Positions 26,345 to 34,655 of a stretch of DNA of 58,293 nt are shown piece after piece. Under the pieces are notes generated by a model, which ran no database searches, was not told the DNA's origin, and saw nothing but the letters and a program-made list of their open reading frames with translations. The DNA is from Clostridia bacterium (GTDB lineage: Bacteria; Bacillota; Clostridia; TANB77; UBA1234). Every line of letters starts with the position of its first letter. The first letter of the stretch is position 1. The DNA is taken from the NCBI GenBank assembly GCA_900753975.1, contig CAAEBC010000055.1:1-58293 (forward strand). Direction: 5' to 3'. Position numbers and translations under genes: made by a program.

Positions 26345-26873
26345 AAGAAAATCCCTCCTTTTCCAAAACTTCTTTAAGAGAGTTTCTAGCCCTATAAGCA
26401 AGATTTTTAATCTGCTTATTAGTTTTTTTCATTATCTTACTAATTTCTTCGTAAGACATATCTTCGAAATACAAAAGATGAATCACCGTAGCATAATCGT
26501 CTTTAAGCTTAGACATCGCCTCTTTAATATGTCTACTTTTATCATTCGTAATAATAGTTTCTTCTAGCTTTTCTATATCCTCTATATCAGTATCTAATTC
26601 TGCATAAATTCTATTTCTTTTAAGTGCGTTTAAAGCCTTGTTTCTTCCAATTTTAAATAGGTATGTTTTAAAAGAAGATTCTTCTCTAAAATGATGTTTA
26701 TGTACTACAAGTTCCATAAAAGTATCTTCCATTAAATCCTCTGCCATATCAATGTTCTTTACTAAACCATTTATAAAATACATAAGATTGTCACCATACA
26801 TCTCAACAATCTCATTTAAACCAGTTTCATCACCATCTAGAAAACGGCGGTAGCTACTTGCACCGTTATCCAT
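26334..26873 (-). CDS. ECF-type RNA polymerase sigma factor
   Basis: A 179-residue group 4 sigma factor with only regions 2 and 4. Region 2 spans about 20-90 (DLMEDTFMELVV, SSFKTYLFKIGRNKALNALKR). Region 4 spans about 115-170 (LKDDYATVIHLLYFEDMSYEEI, then SKIMKKTNKQIKNLAYRARN). It directs polymerase to an alternative promoter set, often its own operon. It starts with ATG after AAGGGGGA. First gene of a two-gene unit with the propeller protein. No separate small anti-sigma gene is present. Confidence 0.93.
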   Translation of the reverse strand: MDNGASSYRRFLDGDETGLNEIVEMYGDNLMYFINGLVKNIDMAEDLMEDTFMELVVHKHHFREESSFKTYLFKIGRNKALNALKRNRIYAELDTDIEDIEKLEETIITNDKSRHIKEAMSKLKDDYATVIHLLYFEDMSYEEISKIMKKTNKQIKNLAYRARNSLKEVLEKEGFSYEE

Positions 26874-26906
26874 ATATATCCCCCTTCCCCTTTCAAGAAG
26901 TTACAC

Positions 26907-26921
26907 TTGTTTGACAAACAA
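26907..26921. promoter_or_regulatory. palindrome upstream of ECF sigma gene
   Basis: TTGTTTG-A-CAAACAA is a perfect 15-bp palindrome about 35 bp before the sigma gene. It lies between a weak TTGCAT (-35) and TGTAAC (-10) on the minus strand, so it may be an operator or part of an alternative promoter. Confidence 0.45.
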
Positions 26922-26997
26922 AATGCAAAAAAGTCTCTACTTTCATACCATAAATTTACCATATCTAAGAATTTATGGCAATAAAATCTATAAAAAT

Positions 26998-27030
26998 AAA
27001 ACCTAGTAATCATTTAGACTACTAGGTTTT
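26998..27030 (-). terminator. terminator of tRNA-Gly
   Basis: AAAACCTAGTA-type arms (from 26998) pair with TACTAGGTTTT (27020-27030). This is nearly the stem used after tRNA-Arg at 5535. Confidence 0.85.
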
Positions 27031-27035
27031 CAATA

Positions 27036-27111
27036 TGGAGCGGGAAACGGGGCTCAAACCCGCGACCTTCGCCTTGGCAAGGCGACGCTCTATCAACTGA
27101 GCTACTCCCGC
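27036..27111 (-). tRNA. tRNA-Gly (GCC)
   Basis: A 76-nt cloverleaf with encoded CCA. The anticodon loop TTGCCAA gives GCC. The discriminator base is U73, usual for bacterial glycine tRNAs. Confidence 0.96.
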
Positions 27112-27124
27112 GTGAACAATCATT

Positions 27125-27153
27125 ATATTACATTATAAAATAAGTTTCGTCAA
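27125..27153 (-). promoter_or_regulatory. promoter of tRNA-Gly
   Basis: TTGACG (27148-27153), 17-bp spacer and TAATAT (27125-27130) on the minus strand. Confidence 0.75.
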
Positions 27154-27210
27154 GACTTTTTTATAATTTCTTTAAAAATTGTTCCTCGGGATTATTAATT
27201 CCTCTATTTT

Positions 27211-29388
27211 CTATCTTAACAAGTTTTCAGTCATAACACTCATAAGCATAACTAGCAAAAGAGCCACGTCAAAAATATAGTCATGAAAAACGTACAAATA
27301 CTTTTTAGCAAGTTTAAAATCTACTTTTATTGCAAGCAAATCTTGTATTTTCTTTCTACTCTCCTTATTGATTAAGGCCCTTATAAATAAGTCAATTCCA
27401 TAAACCAAGCTTGCAATCAACAAAAATACCAAACCAATAGCAAATCTTTCTGGCAATATCATTTCTAAAGCAGCAAAACCATTGTTAACAAAGTGAATAA
27501 ACATAGTTAACTTTATATCATTTGTGTATAAATATATTGCTCCCAAAACTATACCTATTATAAACGCAAAAAGTCCTTGTGATAAATTCATGTGTACAAA
27601 CCCAAATAATAACGCAGGAAAAATTAGAGCAAATTTTTTACTATACTTTGAAGTCAAATCAATAAGTGCTTTTCTAAAAAATAGTTCTTCAAAAATTCCA
27701 GGGATAATAGCTATCGAAATAATTGCAATTATTTTCGTCATAATACTAGAGTCCGAACTTATATCAAACATATCTACACTACTATAATCAAGTCCAATCT
27801 TTGGATAAAGTAGGCCAAGTAAAAATTGTAATCCAAAAATTAAAACCAATGCTAAAAATACAATCTTTGCTTTCTTTCCTAACTTAAATTCTTTCTTTGT
27901 AGGATTTTTTTCTACATAACTAAGCACAAACTTAGCTGCGATTCCCAAAGATACCACTTGAAGAATTATTTGTAAAATCAAAGTAAGCTCTGTTGTAGTT
28001 AACACGTTTTCAAATAATACTGGTAAAATCATACCACAAATTAATGAGAAAATAACTTGTAGTCCAATATAAATAACAAGTCCCATTCCAACGACAAATC
28101 CAATGCTTTTCACATTCTTCTTTTCAATATACTCTTCTTGTGTTTCTACTTCCTTTGTCTTTTTCTTTTTAAGTTTCGTATAATTTAAAATTCCATTTTT
28201 AAAAGGCTTTGCAGTAAGATTAAAAAATACTGGTATTGATACTACTAATATTAATAGCGAAGCCAAAATTTGCCACATTTTTGCTTGGCCTATTACCATC
28301 ATTGCTGGGACAAAATAAGCTGAAAGCACAGGTAAGCAAGAAATCAAATATAAAAGCAAACTTACCTTGTTATATGGTGTTATAAAATAAACAGTCGCAG
28401 TATATGCTATCATCATGCCAAAAACAATAAGCGAAACCGTATTTCCAGCTTCAGAAGATGAACTTGTTTTAGCAGCAACCAAAGCTTGAAAAATGCAAAG
28501 TAAAATCAAATTCAAAACATTATAAATTATAAGCATCAATATATAAATAACAATATCTTTGCTCATATTGTTAAACATAAATGAAGCGCTAAGCTTAATG
28601 TCAGTCTGTGCAATATTTATAATCTGCGAAATCAATGCTGCAATATAATAATAAACAATCATAAGTAACCCTTGTAAAACAAGAATTATAACATTACTAA
28701 ATATTTTAGCAAACAAATACTCCTTTTCAGAAACAGTTGTAAGTATATACTCTGTTGACTTAGACTGCTTTTCTTGAGAAATCTCACTTGCAAGTTTAGA
28801 AAAAACAAAAACGGCAAGCAAATACGTTGCTGCTGCAGAAAACAATTTAATATACTCTTTTGATTCCGAGTCCTTTGCATCAACAGAAAGCATCACTCTA
28901 TTAACACTTAAATCTTTTTGAAACGTTAAAATATCCCCAGACGAAACATTATACCTTTTTGAAAAAAGTGTATTTCTTATTTCATACATTTTGTCTTTCA
29001 CTGGTGAATATATAGAAAGTTTTATTCCTTCTTTTGAAATTAAATTAATCTTAAAACATTCTTCTTCATCCGGCAAAACCTCTATAACAGCAAAGTCATC
29101 TGGCATATTTTCTGCATTATACGTATTTTCTGTTATTCTACTTATCTTAATATTTTCTCCACTTTCAAGCTCACTTAATCCGTCATAAATCAAATCTCCA
29201 CTATCCAATATAGCAAATTCAAAAGGTTTTTCTGTCTCTTCAGGTTTAAATAAAGTAGTAATAGAATTCCAATTCAATATAAGCACAGCACTAATTAAAC
29301 TTATAATATTAAAAGCTAGAAACCACTTATTTTGAATATTTTTATAAATTGAAAACTTAATAATCTCTCTTGTTTTTTGACTATTCAT
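27211..29388 (-). CDS. ABC-2 permease fused to CPBP intramembrane protease
   Basis: A 725-residue fusion. Residues about 1-390 form a NatB/ABC-2 type permease with a first helix, a long outer loop and five more helices (LASEISQEKQSKSTEYILTT lies before helix 2). Residues about 420-660 form a CPBP/CAAX-type intramembrane metalloprotease. Its motifs are EELFFRKAL (EExxxR, near 566), FGFVHMN (FxxxH) and MFIHFVNNG (HxxxN). All expected glutamate, arginine and histidine residues are present, so the protease may be active. The ATG at 29388 is in range of AGGTG and overlaps the ATPase stop by 8 bp; a GTG three codons earlier is the alternative. The substrates of pump and protease are unknown. Confidence 0.88.
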   Translation of the reverse strand: MNSQKTREIIKFSIYKNIQNKWFLAFNIISLISAVLILNWNSITTLFKPEETEKPFEFAILDSGDLIYDGLSELESGENIKISRITENTYNAENMPDDFAVIEVLPDEEECFKINLISKEGIKLSIYSPVKDKMYEIRNTLFSKRYNVSSGDILTFQKDLSVNRVMLSVDAKDSESKEYIKLFSAAATYLLAVFVFSKLASEISQEKQSKSTEYILTTVSEKEYLFAKIFSNVIILVLQGLLMIVYYYIAALISQIINIAQTDIKLSASFMFNNMSKDIVIYILMLIIYNVLNLILLCIFQALVAAKTSSSSEAGNTVSLIVFGMMIAYTATVYFITPYNKVSLLLYLISCLPVLSAYFVPAMMVIGQAKMWQILASLLILVVSIPVFFNLTAKPFKNGILNYTKLKKKKTKEVETQEEYIEKKNVKSIGFVVGMGLVIYIGLQVIFSLICGMILPVLFENVLTTTELTLILQIILQVVSLGIAAKFVLSYVEKNPTKKEFKLGKKAKIVFLALVLIFGLQFLLGLLYPKIGLDYSSVDMFDISSDSSIMTKIIAIISIAIIPGIFEELFFRKALIDLTSKYSKKFALIFPALLFGFVHMNLSQGLFAFIIGIVLGAIYLYTNDIKLTMFIHFVNNGFAALEMILPERFAIGLVFLLIASLVYGIDLFIRALINKESRKKIQDLLAIKVDFKLAKKYLYVFHDYIFDVALLLVMLMSVMTENLLR

Positions 29389-30112
29389 TATTTTCACCTA
29401 CCTTATCTATAAAAATATCATTTAAAGAATTGGCGTTTTTACCATCAATCTTATAATCAGCTAATATCTCCTTTAAATTTCCATACAATAAAGCCTCTCC
29501 GTGATTAATAATCAAAACATCATCACACAAGTTTTCAACATGATTCATAACATGAGAAGAAAAAATAATTGTTTTGCCTTCATTTTTTAATTTCATAATC
29601 GCCTTTTCTAATTCTTCAACACTAACAGGGTCAAGCCCTGAAAATGGTTCATCAAGAATTATAAAATCAGGATTATGCAAAACAGAAACAATAAACTGAA
29701 TCTTTTGCCTATTCCCTTTTGAGAGCTTGTTTACTTTCATATTGAAATATTCACTAATGCCAAATTCATTCAGCCACTTCTTTAAGCTCTCATGTATTTC
29801 TTCTTTATTCATTAGCTTTAAAGCACCATAATACTCGCAAATATCAAGCACCGTAAACTCCGGAAGTAGGCTTCCCTCTTCAGGTAAGTATCCAAAAGTA
29901 TCTAGAACTTTGCTATCTATCTTCTTGCCATTAAAAAGTATTTCGCCTTTTGTTGGATTAATTAAATTTAAAATCATTCTAAAAATAGTAGATTTTCCAG
30001 CACCATTTCTTCCAACTATTCCAAGCACCTTTCCATCTTCCACCTTAAAAGAAATATCCTTAACAGCAGTAACTTTTTCAAATTGTTTTGTAACATTTAT
30101 AAACTCTAACAT
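29381..30112 (-). CDS. ABC transporter ATP-binding protein (NatA-like)
   Basis: A 243-residue ATPase. Walker A is GRNGAGKST, the signature LSKGNRQK, Walker B FIILDEPFSGLDP, and the H-loop SSHVMNHVE. The ATG at 30112 follows GGAGG with a short 4-5 base spacer. It is the partner of the permease-protease fusion downstream, with which it overlaps. The pair looks like a NatAB-type exporter with an added protease. Confidence 0.9.
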   Translation of the reverse strand: MLEFINVTKQFEKVTAVKDISFKVEDGKVLGIVGRNGAGKSTIFRMILNLINPTKGEILFNGKKIDSKVLDTFGYLPEEGSLLPEFTVLDICEYYGALKLMNKEEIHESLKKWLNEFGISEYFNMKVNKLSKGNRQKIQFIVSVLHNPDFIILDEPFSGLDPVSVEELEKAIMKLKNEGKTIIFSSHVMNHVENLCDDVLIINHGEALLYGNLKEILADYKIDGKNANSLNDIFIDKVGENNE

Positions 30113-30202
30113 ACATCCTCCTTTCAATCAAGAATAGTATAATACAAAAAGTCGTCTCTTAAAATATTATAATGACACTTTTTTGTGTTTTGGCTTGAGC
30201 AA

Positions 30203-30235
30203 ATAAAAAAGTGAGTACCTTTAAGATACTCACTT
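30203..30235 (-). terminator. terminator of tRNA-His/Gln unit
   Basis: AAGTGAGTA/TACTCACTT stem (30209-30217 with 30227-30235). On the minus strand it is followed by a T-rich run, and it lies 3 bases after the tRNA-Gln CCA. Confidence 0.85.
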
Positions 30236-30237
30236 CT

Positions 30238-30313
30238 TGGCTGGGCTGGGAGGATTCGAACCGCCGAAATGCCAGAGTCAAAGTCTGGTGCCTTACCACT
30301 TGGCTACAGCCCA
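30238..30313 (-). tRNA. tRNA-Gln (UUG)
   Basis: A 76-nt cloverleaf with CCA encoded. Anticodon loop CTTTGAC gives TTG. Acceptor TGGGCTG pairs fully with CAGCCCA. It is the second gene of a two-tRNA transcript after tRNA-His. Confidence 0.96.
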
Positions 30314-30328
30314 ATATTTAAATATGCA

Positions 30329-30406
30329 TGGGGTGAAAGATGGGACTCGAACCCACGACCTCTAGGGCCACAACCTAGCGCTCTAACCAACTGAGCTACA
30401 TCCACC
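30329..30406 (-). tRNA. tRNA-His (GUG)
   Basis: A 78-nt gene including the extra 5' G(-1), which pairs with C73, the identity element of histidine tRNAs. Anticodon loop TTGTGGC gives GTG. One U-U mismatch appears at acceptor pair 6-67. The CCA is encoded. Confidence 0.95.
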
Positions 30407-30428
30407 ATCTAACTATCACGCAACATAT

Positions 30429-30457
30429 ATATTAACCTATTTTCATGCTCATGTCAA
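30429..30457 (-). promoter_or_regulatory. promoter of tRNA-His/Gln
   Basis: TTGACA (30452-30457), 17-bp spacer and TAATAT (30429-30434) on the minus strand. Confidence 0.82.
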
Positions 30458-30497
30458 GCAAAAGATGAAAAACAATCCGCTATTTTTCAAAAGAATG

Positions 30498-30652
30498 GTT
30501 GCAATTCAGACTAAAAATAGGTATAAGGTCTGATAAGACTTTTATCCGCAAGGCTTTGTCAAGGTAGTATTGCTGACGTAATCTCCACCTTGACAAAATT
30601 GCTTCTAAAAGTCTTATCAGATCTTATACCTATTTTTAGTCTGAATTGCAAC
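30498..30652. repeat. 155-bp long inverted repeat, MITE-like
   Basis: Two arms of about 66 bp (30498-30565 and 30587-30652) surround a ~20-nt loop. The outer 30 bp match perfectly. After one G-U come 16 more pairs, then two small internal loops, then TTTGTCAAGGT with its complement. No open frame is present. Flanks AAAAGAATG (30489-30497) and AAAAGAAATG (30653-30662) look like an imperfect target duplication. It could be a non-autonomous mobile element or a very long RNA hairpin. The intergenic stretch 30407-30757 holds only this, the tRNA promoter and the next hairpin. Confidence 0.8.
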
Positions 30653-30662
30653 AAAAGAAATG

Positions 30663-30748
30663 AAAAGTTATGTCAAATACATGGAGCTGCACATCTTGGT
30701 AAGCTTTCTGCTAGCCAAATGCCTCTTACGTATTGGACATAACTTTTT
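30663..30748 (-). terminator. structured 3' end of DNPH1-like gene
   Basis: AAAAGTTATGTC (30663-30674) pairs with GACATAACTTTT (30736-30747). An inner AATAC/GTATT and a TTGG...CCAA stem lie inside. On the minus strand the outer stem ends in TTTT after the gene at 30758. It is long for a simple terminator (85 nt). Confidence 0.6.
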
Positions 30749-30757
30749 ATTTTATGT

Positions 30758-31174
30758 TTAATTCTTCACATTCGAGTTAATAAACTCTGAAATTACAGTT
30801 TTAGCACTTTCAATGTCAGGATATCCAAAAGTAGTAACATATGGGCAATCAATAACCATTCTAGTTAGTGGCTTCATCGAATTCATGTCAAAGAGACAAA
30901 GAATCGGAATCTTTTTTTCCATCCGAATTGCATGCTCAATTTCCATCCCAACACCTATCGATGGAACAGTAATCTCTGCAACAAGTACATCACTATTATC
31001 CAGCCAAGTAATATCTCTAGCATATACGTTGACACTTTTCTCCGACTTACTCTTTAATTCACCAACATGTTTAGTCCAAACATTTCCAAATCCCTCAAGA
31101 AATCTAATCAATTCCTTATAAACCGGTTGTTTTCCCCGACCGCCAGCAATGGAACCACTAAAGTAAATATTCAT
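30758..31174 (-). CDS. DNPH1/Rcl-like 2'-deoxynucleoside 5'-phosphate hydrolase
   Basis: A 138-residue protein of the nucleoside 2-deoxyribosyltransferase superfamily. It starts with MNIYFSGSIAGGRG, whose Gly/Ser loop binds the phosphate, as in the Rcl/DNPH1 branch. YARDITWLDNSDVLVAEI and PSIGVGMEIEHA follow, the latter carrying the catalytic-type Glu. Members split dNMPs, including modified ones, into base and deoxyribose 5-phosphate. It starts with ATG after AGGAGG. It is divergently transcribed from the EVE-McrB gene with face-to-face promoters, so the two may be co-regulated. The precise substrate is not readable. Confidence 0.82.
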   Translation of the reverse strand: MNIYFSGSIAGGRGKQPVYKELIRFLEGFGNVWTKHVGELKSKSEKSVNVYARDITWLDNSDVLVAEITVPSIGVGMEIEHAIRMEKKIPILCLFDMNSMKPLTRMVIDCPYVTTFGYPDIESAKTVISEFINSNVKN

Positions 31175-31211
31175 TTACTTACCTCCTAGAGTCATAATTT
31201 CCGTATGCCAA

Positions 31212-31240
31212 ATTATATAACATTATGTAAATTTTTTCAA
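31212..31240 (-). promoter_or_regulatory. promoter of DNPH1-like gene
   Basis: TTGAAA (31235-31240), 17-bp spacer and TATAAT (31212-31217) on the minus strand. Its -35 is 9 bp from the -35 of the divergent promoter. Confidence 0.82.
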
Positions 31241-31249
31241 CAAAAAATA

Positions 31250-31278
31250 TTGAAAAATACGTACTTTCATGCTAATAT
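31250..31278 (+). promoter_or_regulatory. promoter of EVE-McrB gene
   Basis: TTGAAA (31250-31255), 17-bp spacer and TAATAT (31273-31278). It is arranged back-to-back with the divergent promoter, so one bound regulator could affect both. Confidence 0.78.
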
Positions 31279-31315
31279 GGTTACAGTTTAAAATTCAAAT
31301 ATCTAGGAGGAAATG

Positions 31316-32578
31316 ATGTTTATGGGTAATACTTATTGGTGGCTTAGCATAAATCCAAAAATGCTTAGATTTAGAGACTTAGAAGTTGGAGATTGCTTCT
31401 ACTATACAGCTCTAAATGAAGATGGAACGCCAAGAACTTTATATAAAAATTTTACAGAAATAAAAAAAGGTGACTTAGTAATCGCTTACGAGCTTGACCC
31501 AGCTAAAGAAGTAATTGGTCTTTGTCAAGCAATCGAAGAAATAAATGATAACAAAGTAATGTTTAAAAAAATAGAAGGTCTTACTGATACAGTATCAAGA
31601 TACATGATTGAGTCACATATCGAGCTTGCTAACTTAGAAGTTTTCAGATACACACAAGGAACTTTATTTAAACTTTCAAATAGAGAATATGAAGTAATCT
31701 ACAGCATGATGCGTGAGTTAAACCCTAAAAAGCAATACAGATACTACGAAGACTACGATAAGGAAAGATTTTTAAAAGAAGTATATTTTGAAGAAAAAGA
31801 TTACGATGAGCTTCGCTCTTTAATATTACGTCGTAAAAACGTAATATTACAAGGAGCTCCAGGTGTTGGTAAAACGTACATTGCTAAAAGAATGGTCTAC
31901 TCTATTTTAGGTAGAAAAGACGAAGAAAAAATCTTATCTGTCCAATTCCATGAATTGTATTCAAACGACGAATTTATGGAAGGTTATCGTCCTGATGATA
32001 TAGGCATATACAAATATAAAAGGGGCTGTTTTAAGAGAATTTGCAACAAGGCAAGAAATGATCCAAGCAACAAATATTTCGTAATAATAGATGAAATAAA
32101 TAGAGGAAATATCACAAAAATATTTGGAGAAGCATTCTCTTTAATAGAAATCGATAAACGTGGAAAAGATAATTACATTGAACTTGCTTGTTCAAGAGAA
32201 CGTTTCTATGTACCAGAAAACGTGTATATCATAGGAACTATGAATACTTTCGATGAAAAACTTGCAATAAAAGACTATGCTCTAAGAAGAAGATTTTGCT
32301 TTTACACAATAAACCCTGCTTTTGAAAATGAAGACTTTAAAAAGTTTTACTCGCAAAATCCATTACTTTCAAAAGTAGTTTCTGCTGTGGTAAATGTAAA
32401 CAAAGACTTAAGCGACGATTTAAAAATTGGTCATTCATACTTTTGTAAACCAATGGATGATGAAGACATTAAAATGACTGTAAAATACAGCATCGAGCCA
32501 TTAGTAAAAGAATATTACAGAGACAATATAAACTTGCAAAATAACTACATAAAAACATTAGAAGACACTATAAAATAA
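31316..32578 (+). CDS. EVE domain fused to McrB-type AAA+ GTPase
   Basis: A 420-residue protein. The first ~135 residues form an EVE-like domain (TYWWLSINPKM, LEVGDCFYYTALN, KKGDLVIAYE), a PUA relative that recognises modified bases. The rest is an McrB-family AAA+ motor with Walker A GAPGVGKTY, Walker B YFVIIDEINRGN, the McrB signature GTMNTFDEKLAIKDYALRRR (the usual position of MNTxDRS) and sensor arginines. McrB normally needs the McrC nuclease. No McrC or other nuclease is next to it. Three ATGs lie close together; the second, at 31316, is best spaced from AGGAGG. Confidence 0.88.
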   Translation: MFMGNTYWWLSINPKMLRFRDLEVGDCFYYTALNEDGTPRTLYKNFTEIKKGDLVIAYELDPAKEVIGLCQAIEEINDNKVMFKKIEGLTDTVSRYMIESHIELANLEVFRYTQGTLFKLSNREYEVIYSMMRELNPKKQYRYYEDYDKERFLKEVYFEEKDYDELRSLILRRKNVILQGAPGVGKTYIAKRMVYSILGRKDEEKILSVQFHELYSNDEFMEGYRPDDIGIYKYKRGCFKRICNKARNDPSNKYFVIIDEINRGNITKIFGEAFSLIEIDKRGKDNYIELACSRERFYVPENVYIIGTMNTFDEKLAIKDYALRRRFCFYTINPAFENEDFKKFYSQNPLLSKVVSAVVNVNKDLSDDLKIGHSYFCKPMDDEDIKMTVKYSIEPLVKEYYRDNINLQNNYIKTLEDTIK

Positions 32579-32633
32579 AAGTTTCAAAAACGAATTAAAA
32601 ATGAAACCCGAGAAAAGTGGGCGACGAGAAAAA

Positions 32634-32718
32634 TGAGAAAAAGGGACAGACCTTCCAAATATTGAGGTCCGTCCCTTTTTCTCAAAAGTGAGAATTTTCC
32701 TCCGTCCCTTTTTCTCAT
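32634..32718. repeat. double GGGACGG-type palindromic repeat
   Basis: TGAGAAAAAGGGAC... (32634-32653) pairs over 20 bp, with one mismatch, with 32665-32684. A second GTCCC half-element follows (to 32718). Positions 32671-32708 match 4032-4069 in inverse orientation. It lies between the convergent EVE-McrB and XRE genes and can serve both as terminator. Confidence 0.8.
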
Positions 32719-32726
32719 CAACTATT

Positions 32727-33137
32727 TTATCTACGATTTCTTAACTTTTGACGCATTTTTATCATTCGCTCTCTTCGTTCTTTTTCCAACTTTTCTAACT
32801 CTTTCTGAGCCAAAATATTTTTCCTTGTTTCATAAAGTAAAGCTACGTCTTTCAAAAAACTTTCTTCTTTCGTATCGCAAACATCTGTCATAAGATAACT
32901 ATCAATCATGTTAATTATTTTCTTATAAGTGATTCTTTCCGGACATACAAAACTTTCCACGCAAATCTCAAAATAATCACAAATTTCGATAGCATCTTCC
33001 AAATTAACGTTTCTTCTTCCCTGCTCAATATTAGAAATCTTTGAGCGACTCATTCCAAGCTTTTTGCCCAATTCATATTGAGAATATTTTTTGCTTTTTC
33101 TGAGGAATACCAAACGCTTTGCGACACTTTCTTCCAT
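32727..33137 (-). CDS. XRE family transcriptional regulator
   Basis: A 136-residue protein with an N-terminal Cro/CI-type helix-turn-helix (about 5-60: RLVFLRKSKKYSQYELGKKL then GMSRSKISNIEQGRRN). A helical C-terminal half follows, ending in a very basic coiled stretch (KELEKLEKERRERMIKMRQK). It starts with ATG after AAAGGGGGA. The target is unknown; the gene is monocistronic, and convergent with EVE-McrB. Confidence 0.85.
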   Translation of the reverse strand: MEESVAKRLVFLRKSKKYSQYELGKKLGMSRSKISNIEQGRRNVNLEDAIEICDYFEICVESFVCPERITYKKIINMIDSYLMTDVCDTKEESFLKDVALLYETRKNILAQKELEKLEKERRERMIKMRQKLRNRR

Positions 33138-33190
33138 TTGCTTGTCCCCCTTTACAGTTATATTACTTTACATAAAATATTTTAGGGACG

Positions 33191-34555
33191 TTAGATTGTA
33201 AAAGTTCCTCCAGGAGTATCTAATATCATAAAGACTTTCTCTTCTCTACCATTTTCAATATTTATATAAACAATAAAATTCCTATCATTCATTTTTCCTT
33301 TAAACTCATAAGCTGCAACTTCCGTCTTCCAATCAGTTGGTATAATTGTAACAGTAGAAGAAAGTATTTCAAGTTTTGAATTAATTTTCTTTTGTGCTTC
33401 TTGCATAGATATATTTACTTTTGGCAAATCCCTCTTGCGATGCGAATTAAGATAGCTTTGACTTTCCAATCCCAAAACCTCACCATTATCCAAAGCCACT
33501 TTAACCTTTACTAAATCAGGATAACAAATGATTCCGTTTTGATTAAAAGCATAATTAATTGTCAAAACACCATTCTCATTTGTAAAATATGACTCTTTCA
33601 TTTCTCCAAAGCCATGTTTTTCTAGGAAGTCTTTACCAATTGCATTTGCTTGTTCTTTCGTTACATTTTCATTTGCCACATTTCTAGAAATATCCATCCA
33701 CAAAACATGACCACCCTGCTCAGTCACATTTATATACCCATTTATTTTACTATCAAGCACAAAAGAAAAACTATACGATTTGATATTTCCATTAACAATT
33801 CCATTACTTTTAAGCTCCGTTATCCTCGTTTTATCTACATATTCATATACTTTTTCTTTTGCCTTTTCTTCACTATACACCTCACTACCAAGCCCTAGTG
33901 GTTTACTACTAGTCATATGCTCTGAAAAAGGTCCGTCATAGATAAGCCCCTCATAGTCTTGCATATCTTGTTCAATCTTAGAAAAACTGTCCTTTGAAAT
34001 ATTAGCAACCTCTTGTGCTAAAAATGCGGTATTTTCCTCTTTTGTAAGCTCTTTCCACGAAATACTATTACTTGCCAAATCACTAGCTAAGCCTTGAATT
34101 GTACTGTTTAAAGTTTGGCACGTCTCATAGTAATCATTTAAATTTTCATAATCATCATCTTTTAAGTTTTCGCCGTCTATTAACTTGTTAGCTAAGCTAT
34201 ACGAATAATCGCTAAGCTGATTAAAAAACTTAACAGCCGTATTTAAAACATTACTATCTGTAGGTATTTGTGAAAGTGAAGATTGCGCCAAATCTGCCTT
34301 TCTCCAAATATTATTAAGTGTTTTGGCAGAATAACTTGATGTATTAGAAATCTGTGCTTTTGCAAGTAAAGTTTCAACATTTTGCGTATATTCAACAAGC
34401 TCATAAAAAGCCTTATCATACGAATTCGAAAGTGTCTGTGTAAGTTCCTTGTTCCTAATATTCAAATAAAAAGATATTCCCACAAAAATCATCAAAGCAA
34501 CAAGTGCAATACGTAATCCTCCACTTAAATCTACTCTTTTATTCCAAAACTCCAT
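33191..34555 (-). CDS. ypeB: spore germination protein YpeB
   Basis: A 454-residue protein. It has a short cytoplasmic start, one membrane helix (about 14-32) and a long helical region (about 40-200). The C-terminal half holds PepSY/YpeB domains (NVTKEQANAIGKDFLEKHG, KVNISMQEAQKKINSKLEIL). YpeB holds and stabilises the cortex-lytic enzyme SleB in dormant spores, and the two are usually one operon. No sleB is adjacent here. The ATG at 34555 is preferred over a GTG at 34567 inside the ribosome binding site. Its presence marks the organism as a spore former or recent descendant of one. Confidence 0.9.
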   Translation of the reverse strand: MEFWNKRVDLSGGLRIALVALMIFVGISFYLNIRNKELTQTLSNSYDKAFYELVEYTQNVETLLAKAQISNTSSYSAKTLNNIWRKADLAQSSLSQIPTDSNVLNTAVKFFNQLSDYSYSLANKLIDGENLKDDDYENLNDYYETCQTLNSTIQGLASDLASNSISWKELTKEENTAFLAQEVANISKDSFSKIEQDMQDYEGLIYDGPFSEHMTSSKPLGLGSEVYSEEKAKEKVYEYVDKTRITELKSNGIVNGNIKSYSFSFVLDSKINGYINVTEQGGHVLWMDISRNVANENVTKEQANAIGKDFLEKHGFGEMKESYFTNENGVLTINYAFNQNGIICYPDLVKVKVALDNGEVLGLESQSYLNSHRKRDLPKVNISMQEAQKKINSKLEILSSTVTIIPTDWKTEVAAYEFKGKMNDRNFIVYINIENGREEKVFMILDTPGGTFTI

Positions 34556-34655
34556 CAAAATTACCACCTCGTAAGTTATTTTGGGGTCAAAAACTTATAA
34601 TTATACACAAATGTAAAAAAATATGTTAAAATGTTCTTGATTGGAGGTAGATATA

